Shown here one piece after another: positions 47,741 through 58,063 of a DNA stretch of 64,000 nucleotides. The DNA comes from Pseudonocardia sp. HH130629-09 (GTDB lineage Bacteria; Actinomycetota; Actinomycetes; Mycobacteriales; Pseudonocardiaceae). Below the pieces are notes generated by a model. That model searched no databases, was not told where the DNA came from, and was given only the letters and a program-made list of their open reading frames with translations. The stretch spans positions 4,154,001 to 4,218,000 of the forward strand of contig NZ_CP011868.1 in assembly GCF_001294645.1 (NCBI RefSeq), in the 5' to 3' direction. How positions within the stretch are numbered: position 1 is the first letter of the stretch; each line of letters begins with the position of its first letter. Made by a program: the position numbers and the translations under genes.

Positions 47741-48975
47741 TCGGGGCCGACACCTGGGCACCGGACGTCAACGGGGCCAGCTACGCCGGACAGCGGCTGG
47801 CCGCCGAGCTCGCCGCGCGCGGGCACGAGGTCCACGTCGTCGCACCGGCCCGCGCCCTGCGCAGCGTGCCGCCGCGCCGGGTGGGACCGTTGACCGAGCA
47901 CCGGGTCCGCTCCTTCCGGGTCCCCAAGCCGCCGGGTTTCCGACTCTGCCCGCCGCCCGGGCTGCGGCAGAGCTGCCGGGCGATCCTGCGCCGGGTCCGC
48001 CCGGACGTCGTGCACGTGCAAAGCCACATGGTGCTGGGCCGGATGCTGCTCACCGCGGCCGCCGACCTCGGCGTCCCGTCGATGGCGACCACGCACATGA
48101 TCCCGGAGAACATCATCCCGGCGATCAGCTTCCTGCACCTGCCCGAGTCCGGGCTCAAGAAGCTCTTCTGGTGGGATGCGGTGCGCGTGCTCAGCCGGGC
48201 CGGGCTGGTCACCGCCCCGACCCCGCTGGCCGCGTCGATGGCCGAGCAGGGCGGTGTCCCCGGACCGGTGCTGCCGGTCTCCAACGGGCTGGACCTGGCC
48301 CGCTTCCGGCCCGACACCACCGGCCGCGGGCCGGCGTTCCGGGCCCGGCACGGCATCCCGCAGGACGTACCGCTGGTCGGCTTCGTCGGGCGGCTGGACC
48401 GGGAGAAGCACGTCGACGAGCTGGTCCGCGCGACTGCGCTGCTGCGGGCCGGCGCGGTGCCAGGGGCGCAGCTGGTCGTCGTCGGGGAGGGCGAGGAGCG
48501 GGCTCGGCTGGGCGCCCTGGTCCATGACCGGCACCTGGAGCGGGCGGTCACCTTCACCGGCCGGCTCACCGACGACGAGATCCCCGACGTCTACCCGGCC
48601 CTGGACGTGTTCGGCAATGCCGGCACCGCCGAGCTGCAGAGCCTGGTCACGCTGGAGGCGATGGCGACCGGGAAGCCGGTCGTCGCCGTCGACGCGGGTG
48701 CGCTGCCGCACCTGGCCCGCCCCGGCGAGAACGGCTGGCGCTACCCGCACGGCGACGTCGCCGCGCTCGCCGACCGGCTGGCACGGGTCCTCGGCGACCC
48801 CGACGGTGCCGCCGCCCTGGGCGCGGCGAGCCTGCGGATCGCGTCCGAGCACTCGCTGGCGGCCACGGTGGACACCTTCGAGGAGCTGTACCGGACGAAG
48901 GCCCGCCCGGTCGTCCCGGTGCGTGCGTTCCGCTCGGGGCGCCGCGCCCGCCGGCACGCGGACACCCGGCGGTGA
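47728..48975 (+). CDS. GT4 glycosyltransferase (PimB/MgtA-like)
   Basis: The 415-residue GT-B enzyme opens VRVLIGADTWAPDVNGASYA (acceptor-site Gly loop), then VVHVQSHMVLGRMLLTAA, TTHMIPENIIPA, the donor-site VGFVGRLDREKHVDELV and an EX7E-like ELQSLVTLEAMATGKPV. HMIPEN and GTAELQS are typical of phosphatidyl-inositol or diacylglycerol mannosyl/glucosyl transferases of actinobacteria. AAGGAG precedes GTG 47728. It is coupled on both sides: 13-bp overlap before and GTGA overlap after. Confidence 0.88.
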   Translation: MRVLIGADTWAPDVNGASYAGQRLAAELAARGHEVHVVAPARALRSVPPRRVGPLTEHRVRSFRVPKPPGFRLCPPPGLRQSCRAILRRVRPDVVHVQSHMVLGRMLLTAAADLGVPSMATTHMIPENIIPAISFLHLPESGLKKLFWWDAVRVLSRAGLVTAPTPLAASMAEQGGVPGPVLPVSNGLDLARFRPDTTGRGPAFRARHGIPQDVPLVGFVGRLDREKHVDELVRATALLRAGAVPGAQLVVVGEGEERARLGALVHDRHLERAVTFTGRLTDDEIPDVYPALDVFGNAGTAELQSLVTLEAMATGKPVVAVDAGALPHLARPGENGWRYPHGDVAALADRLARVLGDPDGAAALGAASLRIASEHSLAATVDTFEELYRTKARPVVPVRAFRSGRRARRHADTRR

Positions 48976-49820
48976 CCGCAACGCTCACGCCCGCCCTCGA
49001 GCGCCCGGTCGACGGTGCCCGCACCGTCGTGCACACCTTCGGCGCCCCGGACGGGGCGCCGGTGCTGGCGCTGCACGGGCTGCGCGGCAGCCACCACGGG
49101 CTCGCGCCGCTGGCCTCGCGGCTGACCGGGTACCGCGTCGTCGTGCCGGACATGCCCGGGTTCGGGGCGTCGCCGCCGTTCACCGACCGCGTCCACGACG
49201 TCGACGGCTACGCCCGATGGGCCTCGGCGCTGCTCGCCGACCTCGGCCCGGACACGGTGCTGCTGGGGCACTCGTTCGGGTCGATCGTCGCCGCGGCCGT
49301 CTGCGCCGCGGCCGCGACCACCCCCCGGGCCCTGGTGCTGGTCAACCCGATCGCCGAGCCCGCCTCGGGTGCCGGCGGCATCACCGGCCTCGGGACGGCG
49401 GCCACCGCGCTGCTCCACGAGGGCGCCGCCCGGCTCGGCCTCGACGGCGTGCTGCGCCACCGGCTGCTCGCCGACGCCGCGACCGTCTCGATGACCACCA
49501 CCCGCGACCCGCTGCTGCGGCACTGGATCTCCGACGAGCACCGCGCCCACTTCGGCACCTTCGCCACGACGGCGTCGCTGCTCGAGTGCTTCCGCGCCGC
49601 CGGTTCCGGATCGGTGCGGCCGTGGGCGCCCCGCATCACGGTGCCGACGCTGCTGCTGGCAGGGGCCCGCGACCGGGTCGCCCCGCCGGCCGGGCAGCAC
49701 GCGCTCGCCGCCGCCTTCGCCGACGCCCGGCTGGTCCTGCTGCCCCGCACCGGCCACCTCGTGCACTACGAGGCCCCGGCGTGGGCGGCCCGGGAGATAC
49801 GGGGTTTCCTGCAGCGGTGA
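48972..49820 (+). CDS. Alpha/beta hydrolase
   Basis: A 282-residue alpha/beta hydrolase with LALHGLRGSHHG (oxyanion region), the nucleophile elbow GHSFGS, the acid in AGARDRVAPP and the catalytic His in RTGHLVHYEAP. No signal peptide is seen, so it acts in the cytoplasm. It lies between two GT4 genes with GTGA overlaps at both ends, which ties its function to a glycoconjugate, perhaps deacylation of a lipid-linked intermediate. Confidence 0.88.
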   Translation: MTATLTPALERPVDGARTVVHTFGAPDGAPVLALHGLRGSHHGLAPLASRLTGYRVVVPDMPGFGASPPFTDRVHDVDGYARWASALLADLGPDTVLLGHSFGSIVAAAVCAAAATTPRALVLVNPIAEPASGAGGITGLGTAATALLHEGAARLGLDGVLRHRLLADAATVSMTTTRDPLLRHWISDEHRAHFGTFATTASLLECFRAAGSGSVRPWAPRITVPTLLLAGARDRVAPPAGQHALAAAFADARLVLLPRTGHLVHYEAPAWAAREIRGFLQR

Positions 49821-50953
49821 GGGTGCTCGTCGACTGCCGCTACATCCGTCCCGGACGCCCGGACGGCATCGGCCGCTACACCACCGGACTGGTCCGCGCG
49901 CTGGACCGGATCACCCCGGTGGAGCTGCTGGTGTCCGACCCGCGCCAGCGCGACGGGCTGCCCGACCGGCCCGCGCACACCCTGCCGTCGCCGACCGGGG
50001 CCGGGGAGCCGCTGGTCGCGCGGCGGGTGAACCGGATCATCGCCGGGACGTCCGACGCCGGCGGCACCGACGGCACCGCAGGGTCACCCGATGCGGTCGT
50101 CTTCAGTCCGATGCAGACGATGGGCACGCTGGGCCGCCGCTACGCGGTCGTGCTGACCGTGCACGACCTCATCTACTACCGGCACCCGGCGCCGCCGCCG
50201 TGGCTGCCCGCGCCGGTGCGGGCGGTGTGGCGGGCCTACCACCTGTCGTGGTGGCCGCAGCGGCTGCTGCTGGCCGGCGCCGACGCCGTCGCGTGCGTCT
50301 CCGCCGCGACCGCGGCCCTGGTCGCGGAGCACCGGCTGTCGCGCCGGGAGGTCGCCGTCGTCCCCGACGCCACCGACTTCCACCTGCCGCCCGGCACGCC
50401 GGCGCGGTCCCGCCCGTCGGGGAACCGGATCGTCTACGCCGGGTCGTTCATGCCCTACAAGGACGTCGCGACCCTGGCCAGGGCCGCGGCCCGGCTGCCC
50501 GACCACCAGCTCCACCTGGTCTCCCCCGTCCCGCCGGGGGTGCGCACGGAGCTGGAGCGGCTCGCCGCACCGGCCCGGCCGGTGTTCCACGACGGCGTCG
50601 ACGACGACGGCTACCGCGCCCTGCTCGACGGCGCCACCGCGCTGGTCTCCGCCTCCCGCGACGAGGGGTTCGGGCTCCCGGTGCTGGAGGCCATGGCGCG
50701 GGGCTGCCCGGTCGTGGTCACCGACATCCCGGCCTTCCGCGAGGTCGCCGGCGACGCCGGGGTGTTCGTCGCACCGGGTGACGACGCCGGGTTCGCCGCC
50801 GCCGTGCGCGGGCTGGACACGACGTGGACGCAGCGCTCCGACGCGGTGCGCGCCCGCGCGGCCGAGCAGACGTGGGACGACGCCGCCGTCGCGCTGCAGG
50901 CGGTCCTCGAACGGGCACTGCGGCGCCACCGGCGACGGCGCGGTCGGGACTGA
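49817..50953 (+). CDS. GT4 glycosyltransferase (mannosyltransferase-like)
   Basis: The 378-residue GT-B enzyme starts VRVLVDCRYIRPGRPDGIGRY, resembling the DGIGRYT signature of GT4 mannosyl/rhamnosyl transferases of the WbaZ/WbdB type. It continues with LTVHDLIYYRHP, CVSAATAALV, RIVYAGSFMPYKDVATL and the donor-site SASRDEGFGLPVLEAMARG. It is the last gene of the cassette that begins with the DedA-like gene, and it is followed 87 bp later by glgB. Confidence 0.88.
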   Translation: MRVLVDCRYIRPGRPDGIGRYTTGLVRALDRITPVELLVSDPRQRDGLPDRPAHTLPSPTGAGEPLVARRVNRIIAGTSDAGGTDGTAGSPDAVVFSPMQTMGTLGRRYAVVLTVHDLIYYRHPAPPPWLPAPVRAVWRAYHLSWWPQRLLLAGADAVACVSAATAALVAEHRLSRREVAVVPDATDFHLPPGTPARSRPSGNRIVYAGSFMPYKDVATLARAAARLPDHQLHLVSPVPPGVRTELERLAAPARPVFHDGVDDDGYRALLDGATALVSASRDEGFGLPVLEAMARGCPVVVTDIPAFREVAGDAGVFVAPGDDAGFAAAVRGLDTTWTQRSDAVRARAAEQTWDDAAVALQAVLERALRRHRRRRGRD

Positions 50954-51040
50954 CCCGGCTCCGCTCACGCTCGACTGCGATCCGGCAACACTGTGCGACC
51001 GCACGCGGCGAGCATCCGTCACTCGCAGTACGGTTCCGCC

Positions 51041-53620
51041 GTGACCTCCGAGGAGACCCGAGCGACCCGCTCCGAGACCGATGCGTGCGCACCGGACCCG
51101 GCGACGACCGACCGGCTCCTGGGCGGTGCCCACCACGACCCCCACTCGGTCCTCGGCGCGCATCCGCACGTCGACGGCACCGTGGTCCGTGTCCTGCGGC
51201 CGCACGCCGTCTCGGTGGCGGTGCTGCCGAACGGTGACCGCGCGCAGGCCTGCGAGCTGACGAGGGTGCACGACGCCGGACTGTTCTCCGGCCTCGTCCC
51301 CGGCTCCGGCGGCGACTACCGGCTGCTCGTGACCTACGGCGACGGCGCCGGCGGCACGACCGAGCAGACGGTCGACGACCCGTACCGCTGGCTGCCGACG
51401 CTCGGTGACATGGACCTGCACCTCATCGGCGAGGGACGGCACGAACGACTGTGGGACGTCCTCGGCGCACACGTCCGGGACCACGAGACCCCGTCCGGCC
51501 CGGTCGCCGGGACCAGCTTCGCCGTCTGGGCCCCGAACGCCCGCGGTGTGCGGGTCACCGGCGACTTCGACGGCTGGGCAGGCTGGGCGCTGCCGATGCG
51601 CTCACTGGGCAGCTCCGGGGTCTGGGAGCTGTTCCTCCCCGGCGTCGGTGTCGGCGACCGCTACAAGTTCCGCATCCTGGGCCCCGACGGCCGGTGGCGT
51701 GACAAGGCCGACCCGATGGCCTTCGCCACCGAGATCCCGCCGCGGACGGCGTCGGTCGTGACCCGCGACGTCCACGAGTGGAGCGACGACGCGTGGATGG
51801 CCGCCCGCGCGCAGGTCCGCCCGCACGAGGAGCCGATGAGCATCTACGAGATGCACCTCGGCTCCTGGGTGCCGGGTCTGGACTATCGCGAGATCGCCGA
51901 GCGGCTGGTGGCCTACCTGGACACCACCGGGTTCACCCACGTCGAGCTGCTGCCCGTGGCCGAGCACCCGTTCGGCGGGTCGTGGGGCTACCAGGTGACG
52001 TCGTACTTCGCCCCGACCTCGCGGTTCGGCACGCCCGACGACTTCCGGTACTTCGTCGACCGGCTGCACCAGGCGGGCTACGGCGTGATCGTCGACTGGG
52101 TTCCCGCGCACTTCCCGCGCGACGAGTGGGCGCTGGCCCGGTTCGACGGCACCGCCTGCTACGAGCACGCCGACCCGCGCCGCGGCGAGCAGCCCGACTG
52201 GGGCACGCTCGTGTTCGACTTCGGCCGCAACGAGGTGCGCAACTTCCTCGTCGCGAACGCGCTGTACTGGCTGGAGTCCTTCCACATCGACGGCCTGCGG
52301 GTCGACGCGGTCGCCTCGATGCTCTACCTGGACTACTCCCGTGCCGACGGCCAGTGGCTGCCGAACGTCCACGGTGGCCGGGAGAACCTCGACGCGGTCG
52401 CGTTCCTGCAGGAGATGAACGCGACCGTCTACCGGGAGCACCCGGGCGTCGTGACGATCGCCGAGGAGTCCACCGCCTGGCCGGGCGTCACCCGGCCCAC
52501 CTACATGGGCGGTCTCGGGTTCGGGCTCAAGTGGAACATGGGTTGGATGCACGACACGCTCGACTACACCGGGCGCGACCCCATCCACCGCAGCTACCAC
52601 CACAACCAGATGACGTTCTCGCTGATGTACGCGTTCAGCGAGAACTACGTGCTGCCGATCAGCCACGACGAGGTCGTGCACGGCAAGGGGTCGCTGTGGA
52701 CCCGGATGCCCGGCGACGACTGGAACAAGGCCGCCGGGGTCCGTGCGCTGCTGGCCTACATGTGGGCGCACCCGGGCAAGCAGCTGCTCTTCATGGGCGG
52801 TGAGTTCGGGCAGCCGCGCGAGTGGTCCGAGCAGCGGTCGCTGGACTGGCACCTGCAGAGCGACGACCCGCTGCACGGCGGGATCACCAGGCTCGTCGCG
52901 GACCTGAACCGGACCTACCGCGCGCAGTCCGCGCTGTGGTCGCGCGACACCACCCCGGACGGTTTCGCCTGGATCGACGCCAACGACGCGCAGGGCAACG
53001 TGTTCTCGTTCCTGCGCCACGGCGTCGACGCCGAGGGCCGTGCCACCGTGCTGGCCTGCGTCGCGAACTTCTCCGGTGCCCCGCGTGAGGACTACCGGGT
53101 GGGGCTGCCGTCCGCCGGGAACTGGACCGAGGTCGTCAACACCGACGCGTCGGCCTACGGCGGGTCCGGGGTGGGCAACCTGGGCCGGGTGCGCGCCGAG
53201 CAGGTCATGTGGCACGGCCAGCCCGCGTCGGCGGTGCTACGGCTGCCGCCGTCGGGGGTGCTGTGGCTGGTGCCGGAGGACACCGGTGGCCCGGTGCTGT
53301 CCGTCCCGGCGCAGGAGGCCGCCCCGGCCGCGACGGTCCCGCCGCCGCTGCCGGCCACCGCGCTGCCCGACGAGCCGGAGGACACCGACATCGAGGCACC
53401 GGCGACCCCGGACGACGACCTGCAGGTCGTCGTCACGCCCGCCGACCTCGTCGACCCGGGGCCGGACGACGCCGAGGACGCCCCGGACGCCGGTCCGGTC
53501 TCCACCTCGGTCGCGCCCGCACCCGGCACCGTCGGTGTCCGGGCGGTGCGCACCGGCTCGTTCGTCAACGGGAGCTCCGGCACGGGCACCTCGGACACGG
53601 GGACCACCGCGGGCGACTGA
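51041..53620 (+). CDS. glgB: 1,4-alpha-glucan branching enzyme with C-terminal extension
   Basis: The 859-residue GH13_9 enzyme has two N-terminal CBM48-like modules ([31 protein letters not shown]), [36 protein letters not shown], the nucleophile Asp about residue 422 in [15 protein letters not shown], the acid Glu about residue 475 in IAEESTAWP and the third Asp in [11 protein letters not shown]. After the usual end (VLWLVPE) there is a further 120-residue acidic, Pro/Ala/Thr-rich tail with no recognisable fold. It adds alpha-1,6 branches to the GlgE product. Confidence 0.96.
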   Translation: MTSEETRATRSETDACAPDPATTDRLLGGAHHDPHSVLGAHPHVDGTVVRVLRPHAVSVAVLPNGDRAQACELTRVHDAGLFSGLVPGSGGDYRLLVTYGDGAGGTTEQTVDDPYRWLPTLGDMDLHLIGEGRHERLWDVLGAHVRDHETPSGPVAGTSFAVWAPNARGVRVTGDFDGWAGWALPMRSLGSSGVWELFLPGVGVGDRYKFRILGPDGRWRDKADPMAFATEIPPRTASVVTRDVHEWSDDAWMAARAQVRPHEEPMSIYEMHLGSWVPGLDYREIAERLVAYLDTTGFTHVELLPVAEHPFGGSWGYQVTSYFAPTSRFGTPDDFRYFVDRLHQAGYGVIVDWVPAHFPRDEWALARFDGTACYEHADPRRGEQPDWGTLVFDFGRNEVRNFLVANALYWLESFHIDGLRVDAVASMLYLDYSRADGQWLPNVHGGRENLDAVAFLQEMNATVYREHPGVVTIAEESTAWPGVTRPTYMGGLGFGLKWNMGWMHDTLDYTGRDPIHRSYHHNQMTFSLMYAFSENYVLPISHDEVVHGKGSLWTRMPGDDWNKAAGVRALLAYMWAHPGKQLLFMGGEFGQPREWSEQRSLDWHLQSDDPLHGGITRLVADLNRTYRAQSALWSRDTTPDGFAWIDANDAQGNVFSFLRHGVDAEGRATVLACVANFSGAPREDYRVGLPSAGNWTEVVNTDASAYGGSGVGNLGRVRAEQVMWHGQPASAVLRLPPSGVLWLVPEDTGGPVLSVPAQEAAPAATVPPPLPATALPDEPEDTDIEAPATPDDDLQVVVTPADLVDPGPDDAEDAPDAGPVSTSVAPAPGTVGVRAVRTGSFVNGSSGTGTSDTGTTAGD

Positions 53621-53639
53621 TCCCCTGGGGCCCGGACCG

Positions 53640-54926
53640 TCAGGCCGGTGCGCGGGACGGCTCGTCCGCAGTGCGGACGGGACCGCCGGGCACCGGTCCG
53701 ACGGCCGGGCGCAGCAGGGACCACCAGGTCACCAGGAGCACCGCCGTGTAGAGCGCCCGTCCGAGCGGGGTCGCCCAGCCGCCGTCGGCCCACAGGTCGG
53801 ACCAGCTCACCGGGACGACGGCGACACACCCGATCGCGACGACGACCCGGCGGCGGGTGTCCCCCGCCCGGCCGGACGCGGCGAGCGCCAGAAGCCCGGG
53901 CAGGAGCAGCAGCAGGTAGTTGTGCCAGGCGATCGGCGCCGCCAGCAGACCGGTGGCGAGCACGGCGAACAGCGCCGTCCCACCCGGGTCGGTGCCCGCG
54001 GCCGGGTCGGGGCCGTACCGGCGGGTGCGCCGCCCGAGGTGGACGAGCGTGCCGACCACGATCGCCGCGCCCACCAGGGTGCCGACGACGGTCGGGATCC
54101 CCCAGCGGAGCGCCTGGCCCGGCAGGGACGCGTTGTCCGGGGTGGGGCCGACCGGCTCGGCCAGCGCCATCGTCAGCCACTGGAACGCCGTCGGCCACCC
54201 GGCGACGGCGACGCCGACCAGCGTCGCGACCGCCGCGGCGGCGATCCCGGCCAGGAACGGCCGCCGACGGGCCTGCACCGCGGGGAGCAGCAGCACCGGC
54301 GCGAGCGAGGGCTTGAGGGCGACCGTCACGCCGTAGCAGACGGCGGCCAGCAGTGGGTGCCCGCGCTGTTCGGCGACCCAGCCCGCGGTCAGCCCAGCCA
54401 GCAGCAGCGGGTAGATCTGGCCCAGCAGCAGCGTGCCGTGCAGCGGCGACGACGCCAGCACCACCAGGAGCGCACCGGTCGTCCACCGACGGCCGAGCCG
54501 CAGCTCCCGGCAGACCAGCAGGACCGACGCGACGACGAGCAGCACCGACAGTGCCGTCAGCAGCCGGTAGCCGGTGACCGGGCTGAGCAGGGCCAGCGGC
54601 GCGAGCAGCACCGACAGCAGCGGCGGGTTGAGGTTGTGCAGCCGGGCGCCGGTGTCGTAGATCGCGGCGCTGCCCGGACCGTGCTGGAGCAGCGCGTACG
54701 CCGAGGCCCGGAAGGTGTCGAAGTCGACGTGCATCCGCGCGATGTCGGTCGCCGGGATCCAGCGCAGCAGCGGCGGGCCGCCCAGCACGAACAGCAGCGT
54801 CGCTGTCACCAGCGCGGCGACGGCGACGACCGGCGCCACCGGCCGCGCGAGACGGTGCACGCGGTCACGCGCCGCCCACCGCGGAGCCGGCGTCCCGGCA
54901 GGAGCGGCGACGGTCACCGCGGGCAC
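53640..54926 (-). CDS. GT87/DUF2029-type membrane glycosyltransferase
   Basis: The 428-residue polytopic protein has about ten TM segments and the GT87 features: HVDFDTFRASAYALLQ after the first helix (the acidic motif of polyprenyl-phosphate-sugar users), NLNPPLLSVLLAPLALL, and LKPSLAPVLLLPAVQARRR. Such enzymes use polyprenyl-phosphomannose or arabinose on the outer face of the membrane. Convergent with glgB, 19 bp apart. Confidence 0.85.
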   Translation of the reverse strand: MPAVTVAAPAGTPAPRWAARDRVHRLARPVAPVVAVAALVTATLLFVLGGPPLLRWIPATDIARMHVDFDTFRASAYALLQHGPGSAAIYDTGARLHNLNPPLLSVLLAPLALLSPVTGYRLLTALSVLLVVASVLLVCRELRLGRRWTTGALLVVLASSPLHGTLLLGQIYPLLLAGLTAGWVAEQRGHPLLAAVCYGVTVALKPSLAPVLLLPAVQARRRPFLAGIAAAAVATLVGVAVAGWPTAFQWLTMALAEPVGPTPDNASLPGQALRWGIPTVVGTLVGAAIVVGTLVHLGRRTRRYGPDPAAGTDPGGTALFAVLATGLLAAPIAWHNYLLLLLPGLLALAASGRAGDTRRRVVVAIGCVAVVPVSWSDLWADGGWATPLGRALYTAVLLVTWWSLLRPAVGPVPGGPVRTADEPSRAPA

Positions 54927-54964
54927 CGGTGCCTGCGGCAGTGGGCCATCGGGGCGGTTCCGGC

Positions 54965-55963
54965 TCAGAACAGGGCGCGGGCGAGCGCGCGCCGGGCCGT
55001 GGCGACCCGCGGGTCGTCGGCCTGGAAGAGCTCGAAGAGCCCGACGAGGTGCCCGCGGGCCCGGTCACGATCCTCGCCCGCGGTCCGGGCGACGGTGTCG
55101 ACCAGCCGGGTGAAGGCGGCCTCGACCCGGTCGGCGGCCAGCTCGGCGTCGGCCGCGGCGAGCTGGGCGTCGACGTCGTCGGGTGCGGCGTCGGCCCGCG
55201 CGATCGACGACGGGTCGGCCTGCTCGGCGCGGGCGAGGAAGCGGACCTGCGCCAGCGCCGCCTTCGCCTGCTCGTTGGCGGGCTCGCTGTCGAGGATCGC
55301 GGTGTAGGCGGCCTCGGCGGCGGCGTAGTCGCCCTGCTCCAGGGCGTCCTCGGCGGCGGTGAAACGCGGGTCCTCGGGCTCCTCGACGGGCTCGTCCGAA
55401 CCGGCCGCGGCCGCCCGGCGCTCGCCCTCGGCGATGGCGGGCATCCGGTCGCGCAGCGCGTCGAGCAGGGACTTCACCCACTCGTCGGCGCGGTCCTCGG
55501 GGATGGCGCCGTTGACCGCGTCGACGGGCTGACCGCCGACGAGCACGACCAGCATCGGCACCTGCTGCACGCCGAAGGCCTGGGCCACCCGGGGCTGGGT
55601 GTCGATGTCGACCCGGGCCAGGCGCCACGCGCCGCCGCCGGTCGAGGCGAGGCGCTCCAGCTCGGCCGACAGCTGCTCCTCGCGCGGGTAGCGGCTGGCC
55701 CACAGCTCGACGACGACCGGCACCTGGAGGGACGGCTCGAGGACCTCGACCTGGAAGCCCTGCTCGGTCGCATCGACGACCCAGGAGCTCCCGCCCCCGC
55801 CGGGCGCGGGCGGACCGCCCCCGGCACCGCCGGACGGGGCGGGCCGGTTCGCCGCATCGGCACGGGCCTTCAGCCCGGAGAGGTCGACCGCCCCGGCCAT
55901 GGCCGAGGAGATCGCCGCACGCTGGGCCGCCTGACGAGGATCTGGGCGAGACACGCCATCCAT
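54965..55963 (-). CDS. CnoX/YbbN-like co-chaperone thioredoxin lacking CXXC
   Basis: The 332-residue protein has a Pro/Gly linker, a thioredoxin fold ([42 protein letters not shown]) and C-terminal TPR-like repeats ([35 protein letters not shown]). At the place of the CXXC centre it reads ASRYPREE, so it cannot act as an oxidoreductase. E. coli CnoX also works as a chaperone/holdase without a functional CXXC. Start ATG 55963 is chosen; GTG 55954 is in frame. Confidence 0.87.
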   Translation of the reverse strand: MDGVSRPDPRQAAQRAAISSAMAGAVDLSGLKARADAANRPAPSGGAGGGPPAPGGGGSSWVVDATEQGFQVEVLEPSLQVPVVVELWASRYPREEQLSAELERLASTGGGAWRLARVDIDTQPRVAQAFGVQQVPMLVVLVGGQPVDAVNGAIPEDRADEWVKSLLDALRDRMPAIAEGERRAAAAGSDEPVEEPEDPRFTAAEDALEQGDYAAAEAAYTAILDSEPANEQAKAALAQVRFLARAEQADPSSIARADAAPDDVDAQLAAADAELAADRVEAAFTRLVDTVARTAGEDRDRARGHLVGLFELFQADDPRVATARRALARALF

Positions 55964-56461
55964 CCTGGCACGTCCGTGTGTCCGGCGTGACCCGCCCCGC
56001 CCGGTCGGACGCACCCCCGCGCGACGCGTCCCACGTCTCCTCGCCCCGCCCCGCCGTCCCGGGATGTCCGCCGGGGTCCGACGCCCGCACGGCACCGCCG
56101 ATGCCGCGCGAGTCGGGCCGCGCCGGGAACCCACCGACCCCGCACGATCCGGAGGAGCACCACCAGACCCCGGGGAGAGCCGACGGCACTCCCCGGTGAC
56201 CGGCCGACACCCACCCGTGCCTGCAGAGCCGACGACGGCACGGAGCCCCCGGAACCCGGCGGAACCGGCGGGGTCGCCCCCACGATCACCGGACCGGCGG
56301 AGCAACACCGGGCCTCGCCACTCGTTGAACACCCTGCAGGGACTCGATGCTGACTCTGCGTGATCGCGGCGGGGCGTTCCCCCGGTTGCCCCACCCCGCG
56401 GTTCCCTTCCCCGACAGAACGATCGCCGGCTCCCCGGCGCACAACGGAGGGCTCCACCCCG
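55964..56461. other. Intergenic region, 498 bp
   Basis: This separates the divergent CnoX-like gene and the small membrane protein gene. It contains GGAGG 12 bases upstream of ATG 56462. I see no credible gene and no clear repeat; the stretch 56260-56360 is less GC-rich than its surroundings and may hold the promoter. Confidence 0.5.
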
Positions 56462-56707
56462 ATGAGCAACATGCAGACGACCGACAAGCCGACCCTGGCC
56501 TACGCGTCGGTGGCGCTGGGCATCATCGCGATCGCCGCGTTCCTCGTGCCGATCGCCGCCTGGATCCTGGGTGCCGCGGGCCTGGTCACCGGCTTCCTCG
56601 CCTACCGCAAGCCGGGCATGACCAAGCTCGCCCAGATCGGCATGACCGTCAGCTTCGTCGGCATCCTCGCCGGCGTGTACTACTTCTCGACCATCATGGC
56701 GGGCTGA
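56462..56707 (+). CDS. Small membrane protein, 81 aa
   Basis: The 81-residue protein has two or three TM helices: [35 protein letters not shown] and [19 protein letters not shown]. It resembles DUF4190-like small membrane proteins of actinobacteria. Function is unknown. A strong hairpin follows at 56771. Confidence 0.75.
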   Translation: MSNMQTTDKPTLAYASVALGIIAIAAFLVPIAAWILGAAGLVTGFLAYRKPGMTKLAQIGMTVSFVGILAGVYYFSTIMAG

Positions 56708-56770
56708 GCACGGCCTTCCTCGCGGCACGCCGCGACGACGACACGGCCTCCGGACCCGGTCCGGGCGCCC

Positions 56771-56805
56771 GACGGCCGGTGACGGGTCTCCCGCCACCGG
56801 CCGTC
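56771..56805. terminator. Convergent terminator hairpin
   Basis: GACGGCCGGTG (56771-56781) pairs perfectly with 56795-56805; an inner CGGG/CCCG pair extends the stem. It lies between the small membrane protein and the convergent hydrolase. Confidence 0.7.
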
Positions 56806-56884
56806 GTCGTCCCGGCGCCCGTCGTCGCTGTCCTCGGCAAGTCCGGTGCCGGCGTCCTCGGCGCCCGGGCCGTGGCGCCTCCCG

Positions 56885-57688
56885 TCAGGCCGGCGCGGCG
56901 AGCCCGGCCAGCAGGTCCGCCATCTCCTCCGGCCGGGTGAGCATCGGGAAGTGCCCGCCCGCGAACTCGACGAGCCGCGCCCCGACCCGGTCCGCCTCCC
57001 GCCGTCCCGCGACGGGACTGACCACCCGGTCCCCTGCGCACACCACCGACACCGTCGGCACCGCGGGCCACGACGGCACCGGGCACGGCTCGACGAGCAG
57101 CGACCAGTCCTGGGGCCGCAGCTGCGCCGCCGCGTCCGCGACCACGGCCCGCCCGTCACGTCCCGCCGCGTCGAGCTCGTCCGCGACGCCCCGGTAGAGC
57201 CCGTCGGCGACCGTCCGCGCGTCCGGCCAGTACGTGCTGCCCCCCGGGCCACGACGGACCTCGGCGTCGTAACCGGCGACCATCAGGTCGCGCTCGGCAC
57301 GCATCCGGTCCCGGTAGGGACGGCTCGGCTCGGGGACGAGTGCCGCGACGAGGACCAGCGCCCGCACCCGGTCGGCGATGCGACCGGCGGCCGCGGTGGC
57401 CACGAGACCGCCGAGCGAGTGGCCGACCAGCAGGACCGGCGGACCCTCGCTCCGGGGCACCGACCCGTCCGGACCGCCACCGGCGACGGCCAGGACCGCG
57501 TCGACGAGCTCGGTGTGGCCGACCCCCGCGACGTCGGACGGGAGATCCGGCGCGACCGCCTCCACTCCCCGGGCCGCCAGGGCCTCGACCACCGGCGCCC
57601 ACGACGCACCGCGGTGCCAGGCGCCGTGGACGAGCACGACCCGGGCCGGGCCGGGCTCCCCGGCACCCGGTGCGACCGGAGCGCTCAC
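56885..57688 (-). CDS. Alpha/beta hydrolase (MhpC/esterase type)
   Basis: The 267-residue hydrolase has VVLVHGAWHRGASW, the nucleophile elbow GHSLGG, CAGDRVV around the acid, and GGHFPMLTRPEEMADLL with the catalytic His. The HGAWHRGASW start places it with salicylate-esterase-like or methylesterase-type hydrolases. GTG 57688 overlaps the thiamine-binding-family gene by GTGA. Confidence 0.9.
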   Translation of the reverse strand: MSAPVAPGAGEPGPARVVLVHGAWHRGASWAPVVEALAARGVEAVAPDLPSDVAGVGHTELVDAVLAVAGGGPDGSVPRSEGPPVLLVGHSLGGLVATAAAGRIADRVRALVLVAALVPEPSRPYRDRMRAERDLMVAGYDAEVRRGPGGSTYWPDARTVADGLYRGVADELDAAGRDGRAVVADAAAQLRPQDWSLLVEPCPVPSWPAVPTVSVVCAGDRVVSPVAGRREADRVGARLVEFAGGHFPMLTRPEEMADLLAGLAAPA

Positions 57689-57999
57689 GCACCGCCCCCG
57701 CGCAGGTGCTCCTCGACCCGCTCCACCTTGGCCTGCAGCTGCCCCCGGTACCCAGGCCGGATGTCGGCCTTCAGGACCAGACTGACCCGGGGCGACACGG
57801 CGGTGACGGCCTCGACGGCACGTTTGACCACCGCCATCCCCTCGTCCCAGGTCTCGGACTCGATGGTGGTGAACATCGAGGTGGTCTCGTTCGGCAGGCC
57901 GGACTCGCGGACCACCCGGACGGCCTCGGCGACGGCGACAACGACGCTGCCGTCGCCGGAGTCCGAACCGGACGGGGCGACGCTGAAGGCGAAGAGCAT
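57685..57999 (-). CDS. MTH1187/YkoF-like thiamine-binding family protein
   Basis: At 104 residues it matches the MTH1187 (DUF77) fold: MLFAFSVAPSGSD, VVAVAEAVRVVRESGLPNET, TTIESETWDEGMAVVKRAVEAV and VSLVLKADIRPG. Family members bind thiamine or related ligands as tetramers. It is coupled to the downstream hydrolase. Confidence 0.9.
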   Translation of the reverse strand: MLFAFSVAPSGSDSGDGSVVVAVAEAVRVVRESGLPNETTSMFTTIESETWDEGMAVVKRAVEAVTAVSPRVSLVLKADIRPGYRGQLQAKVERVEEHLRGGGA

Positions 58000-58063
58000 G
58001 CCGACACCATGCCACGCCCGGCATGCGGAACGGACCGGTCACGGCACTTGCTAGCGTCGGACC

